Program-made: the position numbers and the translations under genes | The notes under the pieces: model-generated | The model's database searches: none | Told to the model about the DNA's origin: nothing | Seen by the model: only the letters and a program-made list of their open reading frames with translations | In this document: one piece after another, positions 53,729 through 63,900 of the stretch | Layout of the letters: every line of letters starts with the position of its first letter | How positions within the stretch are numbered: the stretch's first letter is position 1 | Source of the DNA: Mesostigma viride | Taxonomy: Eukaryota; Streptophyta; Mesostigmatophyceae; Mesostigmatales; Mesostigmataceae | NCBI GenBank assembly: GCA_009746045.1 | Contig: RPFO01001311.1 | Span: forward strand, 1-64,000 | DNA: 64,000 nt | Direction: 5' to 3'

Positions 53729-56217
53729 TGTCCCTCCCCTTGGGGGTAGAAGTAGCGGTAGCTCAGGTAGATAGGGTAGATAGCGTAGTAGGAGTAAATA
53801 GTGTAGATAGCAGTAGCTCCGCCGTACAGGCACCGTTAGTTGCGGATACCGGCGCGAGTATGGAGCCAGTTGGTGAGGCTCCAGCCACGGCTACAATTCC
53901 GGCTTCGGGCAGCAACGCGGACGCCCCGCCGACGCATGCAGCCCCGAGGAGTGCGGCCCGCAGCTTGCTCCTCTTTCGAGGGGGTCTGGCAGTGCCATCA
54001 ACAGCACTGGACCCCTTCCTCAAGGGCAAGACTGTCATGGACGTGCAGTTCATGGTCGACACGGGCGCTTCCACGTCATTCATCAATGAGGCACTGGCGC
54101 GTCGCGCTGGCTACACTATACGGCCACACGCGACAGTGGTAAATGTGACTTACTCAGATGGTCGCAAGAACCCCTCGCCAGGTCTAGTCGACATCAAGGC
54201 GGTGATTCAGGGCATCCCTGTGGAGCTTACCGCCACTGTCGCGCCGCTGGGCGCAGCCGATATCATTATTGGCATTGACTGGATGGACGCTCAGGATGTT
54301 GACATCAGCATTAAGCGTCGCGTGGTGTGGTTCCCCGACGGCTCCTTTTGGAGTCCGGTTGGCGAATATCAGGCGCAGGGTCCCACTGTGCACAACGTCA
54401 CGCACGAGCGGGAATTTACCCAACCCCGCCAAGCCTCACAGATCCTCATGAGCATCAAGTCGTTGGAGGGCAAGTTGCGTCAGGGCAAGGAATACTACAT
54501 GTATCGCCTCGACCTCGCTGCCGTGGAGCTCATGCTCAATGAGATCGGTGTGGGCTTCACCCCCGAGGAGACTGAGCGCTACAATGCGGTGTTGGCAGCA
54601 CGCGCGAAGCTCTTTGATGAGAGTAAGCAAGAGTTTCCCCCGCCGCGCTCGGTGCTCCACCGCATCCAATTGCAGGAGGGCTATGGCCCTACGACGTCCC
54701 CTATGTACCGCATGGGTCCGGTGGAGCTGGTGGAGCTCAAGAAGATCTTGATGGCGCTTCTGGAGCGGGGTCTCATCGAGCCCAGCAACAGCCCCTTCTC
54801 AGCAGGCGTGCTGTTGGTCCCCAAGCCTGGGGGCAAGTGGCGGCTCGTCACGGACTATCGTAAGCTGAACGCTATTACGGTAAAGTCCAAGTACCCTCTC
54901 CCCCGCATCGACGATATCTTCAACCGCGTGCAGGGCGCCACATGTTTCACCGTCCTTGATTGCGCAGACGGGTTCTGGCAGTTAAGGATTGCGCCGGAGG
55001 ACTGTCATAAAACGGCGTTCAACACGCCGTTCGGCCACTATCAGTTCCGTGTGGCCGCCATGGGGTTGTGCAATTCCCCTGCGAGCTTTCAGATGCTCAT
55101 GAATGACATCCTCCGCCCAGTCATGGGAACCGCGCATCTCCCGCAGGTTTCCCGTGACCTCGAGGACCCCAACCGGGGCGCGAAGCCCCCGTGGTCCTAC
55201 AAGCGCACTTGTGCGCTCGCATACCTGGATGACATCTTGGTGTACTCCAAGACCTTTGAGGATCACCTCGAGGACGTCGCCACGGTATTGCGCATCATGG
55301 AGGAGGAGAATCTTTCGGTCCGCAAGGCCAAGGTCCGCGCTGGTCGCAGCGTACCGTTCCTCGGTCATACCCTGTCCGCTGCCGGCGTCGCGACGGACCC
55401 CTCCAAGATCGCCTCCATCCAGCAGTGGCCGACCCCGACCAACGTCAAGGGCGTGCGCAGCTTTTTGGGTGTCGCGTCGTATTACCGACGTTTCATCCCC
55501 CGTTTCGCGACGATCGCTGCCCCCATTAACGCCCTCCTCAAGAAGGGTGTTCCTTTCGTTTGGTCGGAACCGTGCCAACAGGCCTTTGAGGCCCTCAAGC
55601 GCAGCCTGACCACGGCCCCCGTGCTCGTTATCTCGGACCCGTCCAAGCCCTTTGTGGTCGCAACGGACGCGAGCAAGGTTGCAATCGGCGGTGTCCTATT
55701 GCAGGACCAGGGTCAGGGGTTGCAGCCGGTCGAGTACATCTCCCGGACTATGATCCCTGCCGAGCGCAACTATCCGGTACACCAGCAGGAGCTTCTTGCC
55801 GTGGTCTACTGCTGCCATACCTGGCGCCATCATCTTCTCGGGGCCCAGTTTGACGTTGCCATCAGCGAGCAGGGGGATCTTGATCCCCACCGGCTGATCA
55901 TCCACACGGATCATCGGCCCCTTACGCATCTGCTCGCCCAACCCAACCTGGTGCCCCGTCAAGCACGCTGGCTGGAGTACTTGTCCCAGTTCGCCCCCTT
56001 TAAGATTCAGTACGTCAAGGGTGCAGAGAACGTGGTCCCAGACGCCCTTTCCCGGCGGGAGGACTACTGGTTCTATGAAGATCTGGGAGTACTACATACC
56101 ACTTGCGTCCCAGCTCAGGCGCCCGGCACGTCCTATGGTGACCTTCCGCGGTCGCCGCAGGCTCGTTATTTGTTTCACACGGGTCGTACCACCATGGACG
56201 ACAGTTACGTTAAATAG
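53728..56217 (+). CDS. Chromovirus Pol, first part: protease, RT, RNase H
   Basis: The frame lies -1 to gag and opens upstream of 53728, which suggests frameshift expression. Protease: FMVDTGASTSFINEALARR and AADIIIGIDWM. RT: KWRLVTDYRKLNAITVKSKY, FTVLDCADGFWQLRIAPEDC, CNSPASFQMLMNDIL and catalytic LAYLDDILVYSKTF. Between the last two lie about 35 residues (MGTAHLPQVSRDLEDPN...) longer than usual. RNase H: VVATDASKVAIGGVLLQDQG, ELLAVVYCCHTW, IIHTDHRPLTHLL, NVVPDALSRRED. The last five codons and the stop at 56217 come from the palindromic element inserted at 56203. Reading resumes in the same frame after 57072 if the insert and one ACGAC copy are disregarded. Confidence 0.93.
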   Translation: MSLPLGVEVAVAQVDRVDSVVGVNSVDSSSSAVQAPLVADTGASMEPVGEAPATATIPASGSNADAPPTHAAPRSAARSLLLFRGGLAVPSTALDPFLKGKTVMDVQFMVDTGASTSFINEALARRAGYTIRPHATVVNVTYSDGRKNPSPGLVDIKAVIQGIPVELTATVAPLGAADIIIGIDWMDAQDVDISIKRRVVWFPDGSFWSPVGEYQAQGPTVHNVTHEREFTQPRQASQILMSIKSLEGKLRQGKEYYMYRLDLAAVELMLNEIGVGFTPEETERYNAVLAARAKLFDESKQEFPPPRSVLHRIQLQEGYGPTTSPMYRMGPVELVELKKILMALLERGLIEPSNSPFSAGVLLVPKPGGKWRLVTDYRKLNAITVKSKYPLPRIDDIFNRVQGATCFTVLDCADGFWQLRIAPEDCHKTAFNTPFGHYQFRVAAMGLCNSPASFQMLMNDILRPVMGTAHLPQVSRDLEDPNRGAKPPWSYKRTCALAYLDDILVYSKTFEDHLEDVATVLRIMEEENLSVRKAKVRAGRSVPFLGHTLSAAGVATDPSKIASIQQWPTPTNVKGVRSFLGVASYYRRFIPRFATIAAPINALLKKGVPFVWSEPCQQAFEALKRSLTTAPVLVISDPSKPFVVATDASKVAIGGVLLQDQGQGLQPVEYISRTMIPAERNYPVHQQELLAVVYCCHTWRHHLLGAQFDVAISEQGDLDPHRLIIHTDHRPLTHLLAQPNLVPRQARWLEYLSQFAPFKIQYVKGAENVVPDALSRREDYWFYEDLGVLHTTCVPAQAPGTSYGDLPRSPQARYLFHTGRTTMDDSYVK

Positions 56218-57067
56218 TGCCGGAACCTTTTGCCGCCTGAGGCAAATCGGGCCGGAACACTATTTTGCCCGGAATAACCACTTCCGAGCACCCAAGTTAA
56301 TTCGGCCGAATGAACTTGGGTGCTCGGAAGTGGTTATTCCGGGCAAAATAGTGTTCCGGCCCGATTTGCCTCAGGCGGCAAAAGGTTCCGGCACTATTTA
56401 ACGTAACTAAAACCTGGCCTCGTGGAGGGGGGTTGAATATGAGACATCCGCCTAGGCCGCTGAGCACGCACCACTAAATGCGCCGGAGCTGTCCGGATTC
56501 GAACCCCTGACCTCCAAGTTGCACAGGTTTTAGTTACGTTAAATAGTGCCGGAACCTTTTGCCGCCTGAGGCAAATCGGGCCGGAACACTATTTTGCCCG
56601 GAATAACCACTTCCGAGCACCCAAGTTCATTCGGCCGAATTAACTTGGGTGCTCGGAAGTGGTTATTCCGGGCAAAATAGTGTTACGGACCGATTTGCCT
56701 CAGGCGGCAAAAGGTTCCGGCACTATTTAACGTAACTAAAACCTGTGCAACTTGGAGGTCAGGGGTTCGAATCCGGACAGCTCCGGCGCATTTAGTGGTG
56801 CGTGCTCAGCGGCCTAGGCGGATGTCTCATATTCAACCCCCCCTCCACGAGGCCAGGTTTTAGTTACGTTAAATAGTGCCGGAACCTTTTGCCGCCTGAG
56901 GCAAATCGGTCCGTAACACTATTTTGCCCGGAATAACCACTTCCGAGCACCCAAGTTCATTCGGCCGAATTAACTTGGGTGCTCGGAAGTGGTTATTCCG
57001 GGCAAAATAGTGTTACGGACCGATTTGCCTCAGGCGGCAAAAGGTTCCGGCACTATTTAACGTAACT
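56203..57067. mobile_element. Palindromic foldback element P-S-P-S'-P
   Basis: Three near-identical 206-bp units (56203-56408, 56532-56737, 56862-57067) begin AGTTACG and end CGTAACT. Each is itself an almost perfect palindrome centred on ATTCGGCCGAAT. The two ~124-bp spacers (56409-56531 and 56738-56861) are reverse complements of each other, have ends AAAACCTG...CAGGTTTT and contain GGGTTCGAATCC, a tRNA B-box-like word. ACGAC flanks the whole (56198-56202 and 57068-57072), a 5-bp target duplication. No protein is encoded. I know no named family with this layout. Confidence 0.9.
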
Positions 57068-57072
57068 ACGAC

Positions 57073-58860
57073 CTATCCCCCGACTGGGGTTCGCACGAGG
57101 ACGTGCGCGCCCCCGGGGAAGGGGAGGGGTCCCATTCGCGCTTGCCACTCAGCCACGTGGTCCCGGCTCAGGGAATTTTTCACTTGCAGCCCATTGGGTC
57201 CCCCACCATTTTCTCGGAGTACGTATACCAAACCCTCGAGACTGAAGAGGAGGCGGATGCGTACACCGTCACCTCCGTTCTGGAGACGCTGATCAGCCGA
57301 TTCACCGTCACGAAAGCAGCAGCCCTGGAGGCGATCAGGTCGCACCCTCAGCAGATGGGCAAGCTCCCGTGCAAGTTCCAGGACGGACGACTCCATGTCA
57401 TGGTGAGACCTGACTGCTGGCGCCTGTACGTCCCGGAGATATGTAGAGCGGCTCTGCTCCATGAGCTCCACGACTCCCTCACCGGTGGCCACCAATGAAT
57501 CCATCGCCTGCTGCCGCGGGCCAGAAAGAACTTCTACTGGCCAGGTATGCGGGAGTACATCGAGACGTACGTGCGCGAGTGTCCATCATGCCATGCAGAT
57601 CATGAAGTCCCGCAACACGGGGTCACAAGCGATCCCCAAGACGCTGCCTGACCCCATGGCGCCTTGGGACTCATTGATGATGGATTTTATTGGCCCCTTC
57701 CGGAAGACCAAGCACGGCAACAGCATGATCTTGGTTGTCTTGGACCGCCTGACGCGCATTTGTCACTTGGCCCCATGCCCGGCCGAGCTCACGGCTGAGC
57801 TAGGCTTGCGCTAAGTTGTATCTCCACCACGTGTTTCGGTACCATGGACCGATCAGCCGGCAATTCATATCGGACCGTGACAAGTTGTTCACGGCTCGCT
57901 TCTGGCAGGAGTTCTTTGAACGACTGGGCACCAAGGTGTCATTGGGGACAGCGTACCACAGCTCGTCCTCTCACCTGGTGGAGCGACTGAACCGCACAGT
58001 GCAAGAGACCATGCGGCACTACACTGACGCGGTGGGAGGCAATTGGGAGGAGTTTCTGGGCTTGGTGGAATTCTCCTTGAACAACGCCCCCCAGGCGGCC
58101 CATGGCTTCACGCCGTTCTTCCTCAACACTGGCAGGCACCCGCTTACGCCGCGACCGACCTTCTCACGAGCCCCGCTTTGGCAGAGAAAACGGTCCGGCG
58201 GGACACCCTGGAAGGGGTGGAGAAGCTGTTGGTTCAGATGCGTCAGGCCCATGACAGCGCGGTCAGGGGCTACCGAGCCGCAGCCGATCGCTATATGGCG
58301 AGGACCGCTAGTCGCCTGCCGGGACGCGCGCACCCCGTCGATTGAGGCAGGCGATTGGGTTCTGGTGGAAGGCCCCCGACTAGGACGTTTCTCCGAGAAG
58401 GTAGGAGGTGAGCTCAAGACCAAGCTCCGTCCTATGTTCCTGGGGCCTCACAAGGTCTTGGAGAAGCTGGGCGATGTGATGTTCAAGGTCGACATCCCAA
58501 GCTCCTGGAACACTTCCCCCAACTTCCACCGCGATCAACTCAAGTGTATCACCAGAACTCCATCCAAGGTCGCCTCAATCCGCCGGCCCCCGTCGAATAC
58601 AACCCCGAGACCGGTGCACAGGAAGACGAGGTGGCCGAGATTGTGGACCACCGGGACATCCAGCGCGGGAGAAGCAGACAGCGACAGTACCGAGTACGAT
58701 GGCGTTTTACCCAGCACGACTATGAGGATTCATGGCGTACGGAGAACGAGCTAGAAGGATGTGAGCGCCTGTTACGGGAATACAAGAAGAGGTGTGCCCT
58801 ACACTATAGGGCGGTAGATAGTAAGAAAGGTGTTCATCATGCAGGGCCGTACAGGTCCAG
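57073..58860 (+). pseudogene. Chromovirus Pol, second part: integrase and chromodomain
   Basis: LLHELHDSLTGGHQ (HH half of the zinc finger) is followed by an in-frame TGA at 57496-57498, then RKNFYWPGMREYIETYVREC and PSC. Frame shifts follow near 57605, 57811, 58165, 58345 and 58545. Recognisable are the catalytic core (D in SLMMDFIGPFRKTK, D in QFISDRDKLF, E in HLVERLNRTVQETM) and the GPY-like C-terminal segment (KTKLRPMFLGPHKVLEKLGD). A chromodomain closes the ORF: EVAEIVDHRDIQRGRSRQRQ, YRVRWRFTQHDYEDSWRTEN, LEGCERLL. The chromodomain places the element among chromoviruses, which use it to find heterochromatin. Confidence 0.88.
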
Positions 58861-59032
58861 GTAAGGTACGTAGGCAGCCGCCACGGGCTGCAGGACACGT
58901 ATGTAGGGGACCAGCTGGGTCCTGCACGAGGTATGTACAGGTATGTCCATATTGACAGGGTAGGTGGGTATGTAGACAGCCGTACAGGCTTTCTTACAAG
59001 ACGCTCTGGTCCCGATACTGTTCCCGTTCGAG

Positions 59033-59974
59033 GTGCCAACGACCGACCGCTGCGTCAGCAGGGCGCGGCCCTTATTCCCCCGCCCGCACCATCTGAGCAG
59101 CCTCAACCGGCCTTTGCCCCCCAGCCTGCACCAGCGCTGCCAGCCTCAACCTGTCCTGGCCCGCTCCGCAGAGACGCCGGTACAGGAGATCGCTCCGCGA
59201 CGGGACGTGATACCGGCCCAGGAATGGGTACGGGGCACGTATGCCCGTAATCGGGTCATTGTCCCCTTGCATCCGGTGGCTGGCTTCGTGGTCGACATTG
59301 CAACGTGGGATACCCACGCCCGAGCCTCAGTTCCCCCGCCATCCGGGTTTTACTACCCCGCGAGCCTGCGCTTCCGTGGGGGCTCCAGCGTGCTTATTCA
59401 GCGAGAAGGCACCTTCGACTCGGTCAGCTTTCTCCTGCACGCACATGTGCCGGCGCCGGTGCCATCTGAGTCCCGCTACGAGCCGGTGATAGTAGGGACT
59501 ACCGCCACGTACGATCTGCACCCGCCACCTCTGCCGCAATACCGCGCTGAGCACCACTTGCGACGGATTGCGTATCCCAAGCTCATGCCTATCCCGGGAG
59601 CTATCTACATGCGGAAGCAGCTCCCTGAGATTGCGGCAGCTCCAGGGTTCTACTGCGAGAGCGAGAAGGCCCAGAAGGAGCTGTTGCTCATGGCTGCCGG
59701 GTACTTCGCGGAAACTGGGTGCGGGGAGCTAGTCGATGTGGAGCAGGGGTTCATCAGGTTCACCCGGCTCCCCTACATGGCGGCCTTCCTGTCGTACTGG
59801 CCGCCGGATGTGTGGATTGAGAAGTCCACGCTGCGTCAGCAGACGCGCAATGACTACCAGGTGGCGTTCAACGCCGACGTGGTCGCGGCTCCCCTTGGCA
59901 AGATCCCGGAGATCATGACTGAGCACGGCTACAACGCGTTGCGGCGGCATCGCGCGCAGCAGGGATTCCAGTAA
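59033..59974 (+). CDS. Extra ORF of unknown function 3' of chromovirus pol
   Basis: About 310 codons end at TAA 59974. The Pro-rich N-terminus (PPPAPSEQPQPAFAPQPAP) is read better in the neighbouring frame (58933-59180), so one frame shift near 59165 is likely. The rest is compact and looks like a folded domain: RNRVIVPLHPVAGFVVDIAT, GFYYPASLRFRGGSSVL, FYCESEKAQKELLLMAAGYF, LPYMAAFLSYWPPDVWIEKS. I see no signal peptide or obvious membrane segment, so it does not look like an envelope protein. It lies between the chromodomain and the right LTR, where most Ty3 elements have nothing. Family not recognised. Confidence 0.65.
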   Translation: MPTTDRCVSRARPLFPRPHHLSSLNRPLPPSLHQRCQPQPVLARSAETPVQEIAPRRDVIPAQEWVRGTYARNRVIVPLHPVAGFVVDIATWDTHARASVPPPSGFYYPASLRFRGGSSVLIQREGTFDSVSFLLHAHVPAPVPSESRYEPVIVGTTATYDLHPPPLPQYRAEHHLRRIAYPKLMPIPGAIYMRKQLPEIAAAPGFYCESEKAQKELLLMAAGYFAETGCGELVDVEQGFIRFTRLPYMAAFLSYWPPDVWIEKSTLRQQTRNDYQVAFNADVVAAPLGKIPEIMTEHGYNALRRHRAQQGFQ

Positions 59975-60265
59975 TTTTCCGGGAGATTGGCCGGAGAGTG
60001 ATGGGACGAAGGAGTATTTGACAACTATCAAGGTGTTGTCCCTGCGAGGCCCGAGAAGAACTGGCTACTGCTCCGCTGGCGAACAGGGATCGGGACATAG
60101 TATTCTCATAGTTGGTGTATTATATGCATGTATGACGATGGGTTCTCGCTGGTACACAGCACCCCGTTGTTATGATTGTGTTTTGGTTTTCTTTTGAATT
60201 TTCCATGTTTGTGGTGCCGTTGTTTGAGGTGCGCCCCCGGGCGATTGGACGATAGCCATCGTCCC

Positions 60266-60282
60266 CCGGGGAGGGGGAGGAG
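60266..60282 (+). other. Polypurine tract of chromovirus
   Basis: GGGGAGGGGGAGGAG ends directly at the right LTR and fits the plus-strand primer. Confidence 0.8.
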
Positions 60283-60894
60283 TGTTACGGCCCTAACCCA
60301 TGTTTGGGCGTAACAATTCCTAAAATAAATTAGTTTGGTCAGTCGAAAGTCATTTTGATATTGTTTGAGACTTTCGATAGTTATTATGTTAGATTCGGGG
60401 ATTTGGCCGAGTTATTCCATCAACCGGCCCAGGTACCCGTGGCTTTGCTTTCGGTTTGGTGTGTTACTGGTCTGTACCCGGGACTGCCAGGTACCGGGTG
60501 CCAGACTGGCGGATACTGTGTACATCTACGGCTGATATTAATTGCAGCGCTAGAGGTTCGGCCCCCGGCCGACCCGCTGGCATGCACGCCGTCTTGGACA
60601 AATGTCGTAGGTGACAATGGCTTCCTATCTTTGGTTTGGAATACAATCGACTTGAGTAAAACTCGTCTGCCGAACCAGGGGTCAAATCTGGGCTGCACTA
60701 ACGCCCGTCGTGCATTCCATGTATATGCATAATTTATCTAGTTGTGCATTTAGGGCCTAGCTAGTAATTCCGCGTACTAGCTAGAATTCAGGGCTACATT
60801 CCCGTAGTCCGGGCGGATAGCAGATTCCGAGTTTATTCAGGCGTAACCCACGCTAGACCAGGGTCTTTCGGAGCCGCTGGTGCGGCTCGTAACA
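60283..60894 (+). repeat. 3' LTR of chromovirus
   Basis: 612 bp, over 99% identical to the left LTR by eye, followed by ATTTA. Confidence 0.95.
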
Positions 60895-60949
60895 ATTTAC
60901 TGTTGTAGTATGTTCAGTCTACCGTTGGACGTTGGTAGATATATATTAG

Positions 60950-63900
60950 GACCCGCCCCCCCCTCATGTCCGGTCCCTTCTGGAGGGGGACGACCCCGAG
61001 TCGGGCTCCTGTGCCATCTGCCTTGAGCCCTTCCGGCCGGGGGATGGCTTGTGTCGCCTGCCCGCGTGCGGCCACACATTCCATCAAGCGTGCATCGCGC
61101 GCAGCTTGCTCCACTCCGCGCCGCGCGGCCCGTTGTGCCGGGCTGTTGTGCCGCCCCCTGGGACTGCGCTTCCTCTCGGACCGCCCCCGGTCTCGCTGGG
61201 TCCCCTGCCGGGTCCCCACCGGGCCCCGGGGCCAGCTGCCTCCCCGACCCCTCGGCCGCAGCCCCCGGCCTCGTTGCCGGGGCCTGGGGTGGTCGCGGGC
61301 GCGCTGGCGAGTCCCCCTGGGAGGGGCGCCGGCGTTCTCGATCCCCCTCCGCTGGGGGTCTCCCCGGTGGGCACTGCCTCCTCCGTGGCCCCGGCGGGCA
61401 TGCCGGGCGCTGGTCGGGTCGTGGTGCGCGCGCCTGCCGGCCCGGCTGGGGAGACGCCGCAGGCCCCACGTCCTGCCTTTGCTGGCGCCGCTCCCCGCCA
61501 CTCAGCGCCCGCCGACGGCCTTCACCGGTGTGCCGTGCTGCTTCCCACGGGGTCCCCGTGTGCTGGTGTGTTCCACAACCGTAACCTCCTCTGCCAGCAC
61601 CTTCGCGCTGTGCACCCCGATCTCGGCGCGGCGGATCTGCAGGCCATGAGCTGTTACCGGTGCCCGGAAGCTCACTGCCAGCGGGTGTACTCCATTCACG
61701 GGCGCGCTCAGCACGCGCGCGCCTGTGTTGCTCAACGGCCCCTCAACCGGCCAGCAGTCCCGGCCCCCTCCCCCCCTCCCGCCTCGGCTCCCACCGGCTC
61801 CCAGCCCCCGCCGCCCGACTACTCGGCCAGTTGGCGTTGGCTTGACACGGTTCCCTGGGATGCATGCGCCATCAACCCGACGTCTACCCTGACCGACCTC
61901 CCCCACCGCGCGCGTAGCCTTTTCGCGCAATGTGCAATCGTTTCTCTCCGGCGCATGCACGCCGCTCCGGACGACCCGCTGGGCTTTAAACTGCACATGG
62001 TGACCCCCCGCCTGCTCCTCACCCCTCTCGGGCGTGGTGTGCGCGGCCTCCAGGGTGCGGTTATTGCCCGTTGCCGACGCTTTCTGCAGGGGGACTGGGA
62101 GGGGCTGTTTGGCGTGCCGCCCCCGCGCACGGCCCGGCTGTCGGGGGAGGTCAACTTCGAGCGGGTGGCCGCCGACGTCATCCGCCTCGTCCGCGAGGGG
62201 CAGCTCAGCCGGGCCATGACCCGCTTGGAAATGGCCAAGCTGGCCCCCGCCAATGCGGCTACCCTGGCGGCCTTGGAGGCTCTTCACCCTGCGGAGCCCG
62301 GATTCCAGCTGCCCGTGCCGGACCCCCTGCCGGCCCCCCTCCGGCTGGACCGCGACTGCTTCCTGGAGGTGATGCGCGCGGTCCCGCGGGCTTCCTCTAC
62401 CGGGCCGTCGGGCTGGCGCTACGAGCACTTGGAGGTCCTGGTGGGGCATGGGGGCGAGGACATTCTCTTTGACACCCTCATTGACCTGGCGGCTGGTCGC
62501 GTTCCTCCCGCTGCGCGCGAGTGGTTAGCGGGCGCTCGCCTCCTCGCTCTGCTCAAGGGTGTCTTGCCCCCCCCGAGGGCAAGGTGCGCCCGATCGCCTG
62601 CGGTGAGGTGCTCCGCAAGCTCGTGGGCAAAGTGATCTGCCGCCAAAAGGCGCCCGAGCTCCGTGCCTTTTTCTGCCCGCCCCTCGCAGCGGGTGAGACC
62701 TCGGTGGCGGCCCAGCTGGGGGTGACGACTCCAGGCGGGGCGGATATCCTCATCCATTCGGTGCAGGCCTACCTCGAGGCCCACCCCACCCACGCTGTCG
62801 TCAAGGTCGACTGCCACAACGCGTTCAACAGTCTGTCCCGCGCCAGCATGTTTGCGGCCGTCATGGAGTCCTTCGAGGACTTGTACGCTTGGACAGCCGT
62901 GTGCTACGGCCAGCCCGGCCAACTGGTTCACATCATGGAGGACGGCACTCGCGGCGGCCTGCTGTCGCGGTCGGGCACACCCAGCAAGGGGACCCCCTGG
63001 GACCCCTGTACTTTGCCGCCCCCCTCCAGGGTTGCCTCCAAGCGGTCCATGCTGCCCACCCGGCGGTCGCTATTCAGGCCTACTTGGATGATATCTACCT
63101 TCTGGGCCCTGTGCCGGACACCACCGCGGCTCTGCTGGCACTGCAGACCGCGGTGGCCGACATCAACCTCCAGTTGACCCTGGCCAAGTGCGCGGTGTAC
63201 TCGCCCCAAGGTGATTGCTCCGGCTTTCCGCCCCAGCTCTTGGGCCGGGACGAGCGCCTCCATGGGTTGGATGTCCTCGGCGTTCCGGTTGGCGACCCCG
63301 CGTTTGTCATCGATGCTCTGCGGGCCGCCCTCGAGGCACGCACTGAGGTACTGCCCTTGATTGCGCGCCTTCATGATTCGCAGACCAAGGGTCTGCTTCT
63401 GTGGTTTTGCGCTCACCCTCGCGTCGTTCACTGGCTCCGGGGCGCTCTTCCGGCTCAGGTCCGGCTGGCCGCCGAGGGCCACGACGAACGCATCCAGTCG
63501 GCCTTGGCGCAGCTGGTCCCGGGCCCCGACCTCCCACCACATGCTATTCGCATTGCCTCCCTGCCTGCACGGATGGGTGGCTGTGGTCTGACTCGTGCCG
63601 CCCGGCTGGCCCCAGCAGCATTTTTGGGCTCCGTCGCTCAGTCGTGGGCGGAAAGCTGCCGGCTCCTGCCCCTTTTGGCAACGGCAGCGCCTGACCTCCT
63701 GGACCCCAGCAGCCCTTTGCCCTTCGTCACCGCCATCCAGGAGGCCTATGCTGAGATCCAGCAGGCCTGTTCTCCCGTCCGTGCCGCTCAGGCGGTACAG
63801 CGCCACCTCCCTCGCGGCACTCCCTCGGTCGCCTCCGTTCAATCTCCTGCCGCATTCCCTGCTCGCGTCATCGATAAACACCAGAAAACCTACGCGGGTA

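Larger units (their letters stand above)
48745..60894 (+). mobile_element. Ty3 chromovirus LTR retrotransposon, 12.15 kb with nested insertions
   Basis: LTRs of 616 bp (48745-49360) and 612 bp (60283-60894) share ends TGTTACG...CGTAACA. ATTTA lies directly outside both (48740-48744 and 60895-60899). An initiator tRNA-Met primer site follows the left LTR and a purine tract precedes the right. Coding order: Cauli_VI-like ORF, Gag, protease, RT, RNase H, integrase, chromodomain, then an extra unknown ORF. Two insertions sit inside: an inverted LINE dimer (49756-51122) and a palindromic element (56203-57067). Native length would be about 9.9 kb. The pol second half has several breaks. Confidence 0.95.

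Noticed and set aside
56738-56861. Permuted or ordinary tRNA gene in the palindrome spacers
   Set aside because: The B-box word GGGTTCGAATCC and a possible D-arm are visible, but neither order gave a pairing acceptor, T stem and anticodon stem.
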